The translations under genes and the position numbers were made by a program. A DNA stretch of 64,000 bases from Phycisphaerales bacterium (GTDB lineage: Bacteria; Planctomycetota; Phycisphaerae; Phycisphaerales; UBA1924): positions 58,392 through 122,391 of the forward strand of contig RECY01000017.1 of the NCBI GenBank assembly GCA_007693785.1, read 5' to 3'. The notes beneath the pieces are model-generated. The model saw only the letters and a program-made list of their open reading frames with translations, was not told the DNA's origin and searched no databases. Numbering within the stretch: position 1 is the first letter of the stretch; the number at the start of each line of letters is the position of its first letter. Of this stretch, positions 17,428-25,136 are shown piece by piece.

Positions 17428-18150
17428 TCAGGCGCGACGACGACGGCTCAGGCCGAGCCCGCCGAGGGCGAGCAGGGCGAGCGAAGCGGGGGCGGGCACA
17501 ACCTCGCGCGTGATCGACCCGATCTGGAAGTCGGTGCCGCTGCCGTTGCTGGAATAGTCGAGCGTGAGCGTGAAGCGGTCGATGCTGGTGAAGTCGACGC
17601 CTTCAAAGCCGGCCTCGTCGAAGCCGAAGAAGACGGTGGTGCTGAATGTCGCGGGGAACGCGGGCTCGAGGCGACGGATCTGCTTGGTGACGCTGCCGCT
17701 GCCGGTCGCGCTCTCGACCGTCACGGTCAGGTCGGCCAGCAGCGTATCGATCGTGCGCTGGGCATCGATCACCGGGAAGTCAACGGCGATGAAGTTCCAC
17801 TGCGTGGAGAAGTCCGCGCCGGAGATGCCGGGGTAATCGAGAGTCAGCGTCGGGTTCGAGGCGACACCATTGGCGCGGAGATCGATGAACTCACTCCCCG
17901 GCGCCTTGGCGACCGACGCGCCACGGAGGAAGCCGGAAGCCTCGGTCAGCGTCACGATGCGTGTGCCCCCGAGGATGTCCTCAGGATCACCCATCTGGGT
18001 ATCGCTGACCGTCTGGCCGGCGTTCGCAACCAGCGAGAAAACGGTGCCGTCACCGGATGAAATAAAGTCGATATGGTTCGCACCGGCGAACGACGCGGCG
18101 GCAGCCAGAACGCTCGCGCTGAGCGCGGCACGGGACATTGAAACGATCAT
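17428..18150 (-). CDS. Exported PEP-CTERM-like protein
   Basis: 240 residues from ATG 18150, which has GGAGGAG eight bases upstream. The signal peptide is MSRAALSASVLAAAASFAGA. The mature part is rich in beta-forming segments (FTLTLDYSSNGSGTDFQIGS) and has no Cys motif or known catalytic residues. The C-terminal anchor is VVPAPASLALLALGGLGLS followed by RRRRA. Presumably it is processed by an exosortase-like enzyme and exported to the surface; function unknown. It converges with the HAF-repeat gene, each having its own terminator. Confidence 0.85.
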   Translation of the reverse strand: MIVSMSRAALSASVLAAAASFAGANHIDFISSGDGTVFSLVANAGQTVSDTQMGDPEDILGGTRIVTLTEASGFLRGASVAKAPGSEFIDLRANGVASNPTLTLDYPGISGADFSTQWNFIAVDFPVIDAQRTIDTLLADLTVTVESATGSGSVTKQIRRLEPAFPATFSTTVFFGFDEAGFEGVDFTSIDRFTLTLDYSSNGSGTDFQIGSITREVVPAPASLALLALGGLGLSRRRRA

Positions 18151-18740
18151 CACTCTTCTCCTCCAAGAACATGTCTTGCGGCACACGGGTGCGAGCGACA
18201 TCACCCCCTTGAACAACAAGAGGTACGCCGCCCGAGCCTGCCGCATACAGACGGCGCGCACGCGCCATCTCTCTTCTTCACTTCATCGCACACGCAGCAC
18301 GAATCGCGAGCCGTGCTGGGCAAAACAGCGCATCCGACCGGTGCGTCGGTCCGAGAATGGCCCGCTGATCTGCCTTATTCAACGCCCAGAATAAAATATG
18401 AACTTTTCTTGACATATTCATATTTGACAATAAGCATGTTTTCCCTTGCTTATGCCGTCAGCATATGTCTCGCGAGGTCGGATACACCACGGAGCTACAC
18501 ACTGGGGTGCGCTCTCCATGCTGCTTTCGGTTCCCACGGGCAAAAGATGCCGGAGCGTTCAAAAAGAAGGGGGCCACCGCGCCAAGCCCAAGAGCGTGGA
18601 GACAGGATGCCGCGGCCCGTCGCGAGGTCATCGAACAGCGCCCCAACGAGAACGCCCCGGTCGCGGGGCGTTGAAAAGTGCACAGGTGTTGTGATGCAGG
18701 ACAAGCCCGCGCACGCGGCCGGGCCCGCGCGACAGAACGA
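18151..18740. other. 590-bp intergenic region, AT-rich centre
   Basis: No convincing gene. The core near 18395-18455 is markedly AT-rich for this genome and carries two TTGACA boxes on the plus strand (about 18409 and 18424), neither with a clear -10 partner. A hairpin AACGCCCCG-GTCG-CGGGGCGTT lies at about 18652-18674. It presumably holds the promoter of the PEP-CTERM gene at its left end and perhaps a small RNA. Confidence 0.35.
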
Positions 18741-19253
18741 TTAATCCCGCGGCGTGGGGCCCGCCTCGCCCGGCTCCGCGACCAGGCGACCGCCGCGCAC
18801 GGTCGCGCCCAGCACGATCCCGCCCGCGATCAGCACCGCGTTTTTTGCGATGTATTGACCTTCGATCGTCAACGCCACCGGCGGCACCCGCCACACCTCG
18901 CCCGGGAATAGCACCACCGGCGTTAGCGTCCCCAGCATCTGCAACGCCAGGAGCAGCAGCACCACCCGCATCCACCACCCGAGCAGCAGCCCCAGCCCGA
19001 TCGCCGTCTCGAGCGTCGCGATCATCAGGCGTGCGGGCTCGGGCGCGATCAGGCCGAAGGTCAGCGCCCCCACCGTCCGCGTCGCGAGCTCGTCGGCCGG
19101 GCTGAGCCCGGGGACAAACTTGATCGCCCCGAACCAAAGAAAGACCACGCCGATGCTGACGCGGAGCAGGCCCAACCCGTGCCGAGCCATCCAGGCCGTC
19201 ACGCGACGGTCGGCCCGATCGAACCAAGGCAGCACATCCACAGCAACCCCCAA
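18741..19253 (-). CDS. DoxX/YkgB-like integral membrane protein
   Basis: About 170 residues with four predicted membrane spans. The first is diagnostic: LLRVSIGVVFLWFGAIKFVP followed by GLSPADELATRTVGALTFGL, close to the YkgB/DUF417 branch of the DoxX-like superfamily. Later spans include ATLETAIGLGLLLGWWMRVV and the C-terminal NAVLIAGGIVLGA. Members are inner-membrane proteins of unclear function, sometimes tied to redox stress. The start is uncertain: the reading frame opens at TTG 19253, but GTG 19241 has a better purine-rich upstream sequence. Confidence 0.8.
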   Translation of the reverse strand: MGVAVDVLPWFDRADRRVTAWMARHGLGLLRVSIGVVFLWFGAIKFVPGLSPADELATRTVGALTFGLIAPEPARLMIATLETAIGLGLLLGWWMRVVLLLLALQMLGTLTPVVLFPGEVWRVPPVALTIEGQYIAKNAVLIAGGIVLGATVRGGRLVAEPGEAGPTPRD

Positions 19254-19348
19254 GAACGTGGCGACATGCTCGCCCGCATATTTTTGTCAAACAGCATTAA
19301 TTCCTGTTTTACAGAATACACAGGCCGCCAATGATTGCCATCACGCAT

Positions 19349-19386
19349 AAAAAACAACCGCCGAAACCCAAAGTTTCGGCGGTTCA
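19349..19386 (-). terminator. Terminator downstream of tRNA-Gly
   Basis: On the minus strand AACCGCCGAAAC-N5-GTTTCGGCGGTT is followed by GTTTTTT. It lies about 30 bases past the 3' end of the tRNA. Confidence 0.9.
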
Positions 19387-19416
19387 TTCAACGAGCTATC
19401 CGTTGTCGATCTGGAA

Positions 19417-19488
19417 AGCGGGTGATCGGATTCGAACCGACGACATTCACGTTGGCAACGTGACGCTCTACCACTGAGCTACACCCGC
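19417..19488 (-). tRNA. tRNA-Gly (anticodon GCC)
   Basis: Minus-strand cloverleaf: acceptor GCGGGTG/CACCCGC, D arm GCTC-AGTGGTA-GAGC, anticodon stem TCACG/CGTGA with loop TTGCCAA, T arm GTCGG-TTCGAAT-CCGAT. CCA is not encoded. It has its own downstream terminator. Confidence 0.95.
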
Positions 19489-19660
19489 GTGGTCGCCGGG
19501 CGGGGTGAGCCGTCCGGCGGGCAGAAAGGTAGACCGGGATCGACGGGCTGTCAATGGGATTCGCGGGTTGATCGATCGGCTTGTCCAAGGCGGGCGTAGA
19601 GCCGGGGCGGGGAGGACCCGGGGACGGGCGTTGACCGGGCTCGGCTTGACCGGACGGCGT

Positions 19661-21640
19661 TTACCGGGCTTGGCTCAGCTCAGCCCCGCCGGAGGCCTGC
19701 TCGATCGCCCGCAGCACCTGGTCCGGGGTGTACCCGTTCGCGATCCACGGCTGCTCCAGCCCGGGGCCGAAGATCGCCAGGGCCGGGATGCCCGTCTGAC
19801 CGAGGTCGTAGAGCTTCTGCCAACCCGGGGCGCCCCGCCCGGTCAGGTCGGCCTTCAGCGGCACAACCCCCGGCGAGAGCAGCTTGCTCTTGACCGGGTC
19901 CCGAAGCAGCACGCTCGCCTCGAGCGCCTTGCAGTTCAGGCACCACTCGGCCGTGAAGTCGAGCACCACCACGCGGTCGGCCGCGAGGGCCTCGTCGAGC
20001 GCCTCCTGGCTGAAGACGATCCAGAGGTCGTCGCGGGCTTTGGCCGTCTGGTCCTGCGCGATCGCGAAGCCGCTCGCCAGGAGGAGCACCGCGACGATCG
20101 CGAAGCTCACACGCGGCGCGGGCTTCTTGGAAATCTGGAACGTGCGCACGACCAGCCAGACGGCGGCCGCCGCGACGAAGAGCGCGATCGCCCACCAGTG
20201 CAGGACCTTCGCCCACCAGGGCAGCTCGCCCCCGGCGGCGAGGGCGAGGAGCCCGGCACCGACGAAGTAGGCGGCGGCCGCGAGGAGGAGCAGGCCCATG
20301 ACCTGCTTCACCAGCTCGCTCGCGGGCCCGGTGCGGGGGAGCTTGTCGATCCACTTGGGGTTGGCGCTGAGGACGAGGTAGGGCAGGGCCATGCCGACGC
20401 CGAGGGCGGCGAAGATCGTGAGGATGAGGGCGGTGGGCATGGTGGCGCTCCCGGCGAGGAGGGCGCCGGCGACGAAGCCGAAGCAGGGGAGCCCGAGGAC
20501 GGCCGTCATGACGCCGAACATGAACGAGCCCGAGGGGCTGTCGGCCTTGGGGTTGACCATGTAGACGCTCTTGGGCAGGTTGATGCTGAACGCGCCCATG
20601 ATGCCGACGCCCATCGCGGCGATGAGCAGGCCGATGCCAAGGGTGATCCACCAGATGCCGAAGAGCCGCGACGGGTCGGCGAGGGCGGTGAACGAGGCGG
20701 CCAGCACGCCGAGCGCGAGCCAGAACCCGACCACACCCGCCGCCATCCAGAGCCCGAGGAGCATGCTCCGCCCCGGGCTCCCGGCGTGCTGGCTGATGGT
20801 GAGCACCTTGATGGGGATGACCGGGAGGACGCAGGGGGTGAGGTTGAGGATGAACCCGCCGACGAGCCCGCCGAGGGCGAGCATCGCGATCCCGAAGGCG
20901 CTGTCGGCGGGAGGGAGCGTGAGGCCGAAGAAGGAGGAACGCGTGAGCGTCGCCGGCGCGGCTGCGGCGCCGAGGGTGCCGTCCCAGGCGTCGGCGTCGG
21001 CGAAGACACTGGCGTCGAAAGCTGCGAAATCTTCGCCGGCCTCGGTCGCGGGGATGTCGCCGGTCTCGATCGCGACGGTGACCGTCCGCAGGCCCTCTTC
21101 ATCGCCCAGGATGATCGGGGGGAGGCAGGTCGTGTCGTCGCACGCCTGCCACTGGATCGCGATCTCAAGTGTCAGTTCGCCCTCGGCGTTCTCCGGGACG
21201 GCGACGGGGATGTAGGCGATCGCCCGCCCGCCGAAGACCTCGTAGGGGACGGGGTTGCCGGTGAAGAGGAAGTCGACGTCGATCGCCTTGCCCTCGGGCC
21301 ACTGGACGGGGCCAACGCTGGCGTTGGTGCTGTCTCGGACCTCGATCTGGGTCGGGATCGCGGTGAAGCCGCGGAGCTCGGGGGGGACGACCGGCTCGTT
21401 GGTGTGGACGTGCCAGTTTGGGGCGTGGTCGAAGATGACCGCGACCGCGAAGCGGGCGCCGGGCGTGGCGCGCTCGAGGCTGGGGCGGACGGTGACGGTG
21501 ACCTCGGGCCCGTCGTCCTGCCCTGGGAAGGTGAACTGCGCGGCCGCGGGCGTCCCCAGCCAGGCGAGGCACGCCAAGACCATGAGCAGGAAAGGGCCAA
21601 CCCGGGCCCAGCGGGGCCCACGCGTGCATTCGGTCATCAT
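19661..21640 (-). CDS. DsbD-like thiol:disulfide interchange protein
   Basis: About 660 residues. It carries electrons from cytoplasmic thioredoxin across the inner membrane to periplasmic thiols. Order: signal peptide (FLLMVLACLAWLGTPAAA), periplasmic DsbD-alpha-like domain with HVHTNEPVVPPELRGF and the redox pair region CDDTTC, an eight-span transmembrane domain with the two membrane cysteines in NLTPCVLPVIPIKV and VLGLPCFGFVAG, and a C-terminal thioredoxin-like domain with FTAEWCLNCKALEAS. The start is ATG 21640 or the adjacent ATG; the longer frame to 21736 adds residues before the signal peptide. It is divergent from fliM. It could be a DsbD or ScsB type; I assign no symbol. Confidence 0.9.
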   Translation of the reverse strand: MMTECTRGPRWARVGPFLLMVLACLAWLGTPAAAQFTFPGQDDGPEVTVTVRPSLERATPGARFAVAVIFDHAPNWHVHTNEPVVPPELRGFTAIPTQIEVRDSTNASVGPVQWPEGKAIDVDFLFTGNPVPYEVFGGRAIAYIPVAVPENAEGELTLEIAIQWQACDDTTCLPPIILGDEEGLRTVTVAIETGDIPATEAGEDFAAFDASVFADADAWDGTLGAAAAPATLTRSSFFGLTLPPADSAFGIAMLALGGLVGGFILNLTPCVLPVIPIKVLTISQHAGSPGRSMLLGLWMAAGVVGFWLALGVLAASFTALADPSRLFGIWWITLGIGLLIAAMGVGIMGAFSINLPKSVYMVNPKADSPSGSFMFGVMTAVLGLPCFGFVAGALLAGSATMPTALILTIFAALGVGMALPYLVLSANPKWIDKLPRTGPASELVKQVMGLLLLAAAAYFVGAGLLALAAGGELPWWAKVLHWWAIALFVAAAAVWLVVRTFQISKKPAPRVSFAIVAVLLLASGFAIAQDQTAKARDDLWIVFSQEALDEALAADRVVVLDFTAEWCLNCKALEASVLLRDPVKSKLLSPGVVPLKADLTGRGAPGWQKLYDLGQTGIPALAIFGPGLEQPWIANGYTPDQVLRAIEQASGGAELSQAR

Positions 21641-21906
21641 CACGATCCATTGAATGCCTTCGAGGGTCAGACGTTTCACAGACCGACCAGATTCTGACGG
21701 AGCGCACGGAAAGAGCGCACGATGCCTGCGATCCAATCAAAAACCGTATCTGATTCGGGACGGTTGCGGTTCAAGGGATCGGGCGGCGGGGGTCGATGAG
21801 GGAGTGCCGGCGGTTGCCGCGGGGGCGGGGAGGCCTCCGCGGCTTCCGACCTGCGCGTGCGATCCCACGTTTCTGACGTCCCGAACCCCCCGGAGCGACC
21901 GCGTCC

Positions 21907-22926
21907 ATGGACGTGCTTGACCAATCCGAAGTCGACGCGCTGCTCGCGGCGGTGGACTCCGGCGCGGTGGAGGAGGAGTCACCGGACATCCGGATCTTCA
22001 GCCGAAACCGTCGCCCCGAGGACCTTGAGCAGGTCGAGATCCGCGGGTACGACTTCAAGCGTCCGGAGCGCGTCAGCAAGGACCAGATGGTCGCGTTGCA
22101 GACGCTGCACGAGGCGTTTGCGCGGAACTTCGGGGCGTCGCTGAGCGGGTTTTTGCGCACGATCGTGGAGGTGAAGGTCGCGACGTGCGAGCAGATGACC
22201 TATTCGGAGTTCATGAGCGGGCTGCCGAACCCGACGAGCTTCAACCTGATCGAGGCCGACCAGCTCGAGGGGCAGATCTGCCTGGAGATCAGCCCGCTGA
22301 TCATTTATCCGATCATCGATCGCCTGCTGGGCGGGACGAGCCAGGACCTGTTTATCCCGCAGCGTCCGATGACGCTGATCGAGACGCGCCTGATCAGCAA
22401 CGTGACCAAGCGGGGCCTGGTGGCCCTGAGCGAAGCCTGGGCCGGGGTGCGGGAGCTGAGCTTCGACATCACGGCGACCGAAAGCAACCCACAACTGGTG
22501 CAGATCGTCCCCCCGAACGAGGTGGTCGTGGCGGTCGGGTTTGAGCTGAAGATGTCGAATCGCGCGGGGACGATGAACCTGTGCATCCCGTACAACGTGA
22601 TCGAGCCGGTGATGGAGGAGTTGAGCGCTCAGAGTTGGTTCAACGTGGCCCGCGGGCACGCGAACCCGGAGACGGAGGCCCGTGTGGGGCGTGGGCTGAG
22701 CCGCGCGGGGCTGCAGGTGACGGGCCTGCTGGCGGAGACGACGATCACGCTGGACGATTTGCTGCACATGTCGGTGGGGGACGTGCTCTCCACGGAGAAG
22801 GCGGCCTCGATGCCGGTGGTGATCTCGGTGGAGGGGGAGAAGAAGTTCATCGCGGAGGTCGGGCAGTACAAGGGGTCGCGGGCGCTCCGTGTGATGCGGT
22901 CGATCGTGTCGGAGGACCGGGTGTAA
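21907..22926 (+). CDS. fliM: Flagellar motor switch protein FliM
   Basis: 339 residues, the normal FliM length. The N-terminus has the CheY-binding peptide-like LDQSEVDALLAAV. The middle CheC-like domain shows LEGQICLEISPLIIYPIIDR and LLGG. The C-terminal SpoA domain (residues ~255-330) ends with TTITLDDLLHMSVGDVLSTE and VGQYKGSRALRV. FliM in the C-ring binds phospho-CheY and switches rotation. No other flagellar gene is adjacent: upstream is the divergent DsbD-like gene, downstream a long untranslated stretch before nusA. Thus the flagellar genes of this genome are at least partly dispersed. Confidence 0.95.
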   Translation: MDVLDQSEVDALLAAVDSGAVEEESPDIRIFSRNRRPEDLEQVEIRGYDFKRPERVSKDQMVALQTLHEAFARNFGASLSGFLRTIVEVKVATCEQMTYSEFMSGLPNPTSFNLIEADQLEGQICLEISPLIIYPIIDRLLGGTSQDLFIPQRPMTLIETRLISNVTKRGLVALSEAWAGVRELSFDITATESNPQLVQIVPPNEVVVAVGFELKMSNRAGTMNLCIPYNVIEPVMEELSAQSWFNVARGHANPETEARVGRGLSRAGLQVTGLLAETTITLDDLLHMSVGDVLSTEKAASMPVVISVEGEKKFIAEVGQYKGSRALRVMRSIVSEDRV

Positions 22927-23536
22927 ACCCGGGGCATGGCTCTGCCTAGCCGGGGCTTGTTCAGCCTTGTTCAACAGGGGAGGGCGCTCCGGGCGTGCCC
23001 TTCGGGCGTGGGTGGGGTTCCGGGTCGGGTTCTGGATTGTGGTTTGACCCTGCGGTAGCGTCCCCGCTACTGTTGGCGGTGCGTTGTCCTCGTCCGGTGT
23101 GGGCGTGGGCGTTTGTGGAGTGTGCATGATGCCAGTGGTCATTCACGATGCGCGGTGAGGCTGTGACACCGAAAGGTGCGCACGCCGACCGTTCGGCGCG
23201 TTGGCGCGTCGGCTGCCGCGGCCCTTTGGAGGGCATCATGCGGTAGCGGGTCGGGATCGGTCCTGGTGACCGCGGCGGGGGCGTTGCCCTTGAGCCGCGG
23301 GTCATGTCCTCGGCCACGGGCGCCAACAGCGCACGTGGCCGACGGTCGTTTCAGGGGCGGGGCTTTTTGCCCGCCGCTCGACACCGAGAGCCACGGGCCG
23401 CGGCGTGGGACGGGCCCGGAAGGAGCCGCCCGGGTGGTTTAGCGGACGGTTTCGACGGATTTGGTTTCGACGACTGGTTTCGACATTTGGGCAACACGAC
23501 AACCCGGCAGCAAGAGACAGAAAGCAGAGCCACGAC
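22927..23536 (+). other. 610-bp leader before nusA, no gene seen
   Basis: No frame here has coding character, and rimP, often found before nusA, is not present. Several GC hairpins can be drawn, for example GCGGGGC-TTTTT-GCCCGC near 23356-23375 and one with a GGAA loop around GGGCCC near 23411-23430. Just before nusA, GGTTTCGAC occurs three times (23448, 23463, 23476). This may be an untranslated regulatory leader of the nusA-infB operon. Confidence 0.4.
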
Positions 23537-24982
23537 ATGAACACGCAAGAGATGATGCGGATCCTCGACTCGATCGCCCGCGACCGGAACATTGACAAGC
23601 AGCTGCTGATCTCGGACCTCGAGCAGGCGATGGTCTCGGCGGCGCGGAAGCACTACAGCACGCTGGACGCCGAGGAGTTCAAGTGCACGCTCGACCCGAT
23701 CTCGGGCGAGATGCAGCTCTACCGGCACGGCGAGCCCATGAACATGCCGCCGGAGGCGTTCGGTCGGATCGCGGCGCAGACGTTCAAGCAGGTGATGATC
23801 CAGCGTTTCCGCGACGACGAGAAGAGCTCGATCTTCGAAGAGTTCAGCAAGCGGATGGGCGAGATCGTCACGGGGACGGCTCAGCGGTACGAGGGCGGGG
23901 CGCTGGTCGCGACGATCGACCGTGCCGAGGCGTTCATGCCGCGGAGCGAGCAGATCCCGGGCGAGCAGTTCAACCCTGGGGACCGTGTGCGGTGCCTGAT
24001 CCTGGACGTGCGCGACGCGGGGAGCCAGGTGAAGATCGTGCTGAGCCGCGCGAACCCGGAGTTCATCAAGCGCCTGTTCGAGGTGGAGGTGCCCGAGGTC
24101 GCCGAGCGGATCATCGAGATCAAGGCGATGGCCCGCGAAGCGGGGTACCGGACCAAGATCGCGGTGAGCTCGATCGACAGCAAGGTGGACGCGGTGGGCG
24201 CGTGCGTGGGCGTGCGCGGCAGCCGCATCAAGAACATCGTGGACGAACTCAACGGCGAGAAGATCGACATCGTCCGCTGGAACGAGTCGAGCCAGATCCT
24301 GATCCAGAACGCGCTGAAGCCGGCGGAGGTCGCGGAGATCAGCCTGTGCTTCGAACTGGGTCGCGCGACGGTGGTCGTCCGGGATGATCAGCTCAGCTTG
24401 GCGATCGGGAAGCGCGGGCAGAACGTGCGTCTGGCGGCCCGACTGACGGGGTGGGACGTGGACATCCTGACGCCGGAGGAGTTCACCAAGGGCCTGGAGA
24501 CGATGAGCGAGACGCTCTCGCAGGTCGAGGGGCTGAGCGAGGAGCACGCGGACCGCCTGGCGGCTCTGGGCATGGTGAGCGTGTTTGATCTGGAAGAGGT
24601 CGGCGTCGAGGTGCTGATGACCGAGTTGGAGATCGACGAGGCGACGGCGCAGCTCGCGATCGAGAAGGCGTCGGCGCGTGCGAAGGAAGTCCACGAGGAG
24701 CAGGAGCGCGAGAAGGAAGAGAAGGCGCGTCGCCGTGCGGAGGAAGAAGCCGCCGCTCGTCAGCTGCTTTCGGGCGAGGGCGACGGCGGCGAGGTTTCGC
24801 CGGACCTGGCGGCCGCGGCGATCCTCGGGGCGAGCAGCCTGCCCGCGCAGCGCGAGGGCGCGTCGCCCGACGACGCGGCGGGCGATGGCCAGGCTCCGAG
24901 CGTCAGCGAAGACGACGACGCGCGGGCGGCGGACATCCTCGGCGGCGGTGACGAAACGAAGCGGGATGGCGGGAACGCCTGA
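23537..24982 (+). CDS. nusA: Transcription termination/antitermination protein NusA
   Basis: 481 residues from ATG 23537; the frame is open upstream but the family begins at MNTQEMMRILDSIARDR. Domains in order: NusA N-terminal RNA-polymerase-binding domain (1-125), S1 (IVTGTAQRYEGGALVATIDR), two KH domains (VGVRGSRIKNIVDELNGEKI, LAIGKRGQNVRLAARLTGWD), then one helix-hairpin-helix-like segment (GLSEEHADRLAALGMVSVFD). A charged Glu/Arg coiled stretch and an acidic low-complexity tail finish the protein. It modulates pausing, termination and antitermination. It leads the operon with infB, the DUF503 gene and rbfA; the gap to infB is 154 bp. Confidence 0.95.
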   Translation: MNTQEMMRILDSIARDRNIDKQLLISDLEQAMVSAARKHYSTLDAEEFKCTLDPISGEMQLYRHGEPMNMPPEAFGRIAAQTFKQVMIQRFRDDEKSSIFEEFSKRMGEIVTGTAQRYEGGALVATIDRAEAFMPRSEQIPGEQFNPGDRVRCLILDVRDAGSQVKIVLSRANPEFIKRLFEVEVPEVAERIIEIKAMAREAGYRTKIAVSSIDSKVDAVGACVGVRGSRIKNIVDELNGEKIDIVRWNESSQILIQNALKPAEVAEISLCFELGRATVVVRDDQLSLAIGKRGQNVRLAARLTGWDVDILTPEEFTKGLETMSETLSQVEGLSEEHADRLAALGMVSVFDLEEVGVEVLMTELEIDEATAQLAIEKASARAKEVHEEQEREKEEKARRRAEEEAAARQLLSGEGDGGEVSPDLAAAAILGASSLPAQREGASPDDAAGDGQAPSVSEDDDARAADILGGGDETKRDGGNA

Positions 24983-25136
24983 TCGTAAGCGGGATCGAGC
25001 GTGGAGCCGGCGGTTGAAGGCCGGGCGGTTGGTGCGGGGTTGGGTGGGTTCGTGTTGGAAACGGTTGGTGAGGTTTTCCGGGGATCCGGGGCCTCGGTCG
25101 CCTCGAGCGGCCCGCAGCGAGTGACTGGAGAACGGG

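Noticed and set aside
19505..21697. 730-residue plus-strand frame over the DsbD-like gene
   Set aside because: Low-complexity Asp/Glu/Gly/Arg composition; the minus strand has the CxxC and transmembrane features.
23405..23435. GGGCCCGGAAGGAGCC as an SRP RNA tip
   Set aside because: The AGCAG part and the symmetric internal loop of SRP RNA are missing.
22961..23442. Short open frames in the nusA leader as rimP
   Set aside because: None shows RimP-like sequence or coding-type codon use.
23440..23490. TTTCGACGG before nusA as a tmRNA 5' end
   Set aside because: No tRNA-like acceptor, tag frame or matching 3' end nearby; nusA begins within 100 bases.
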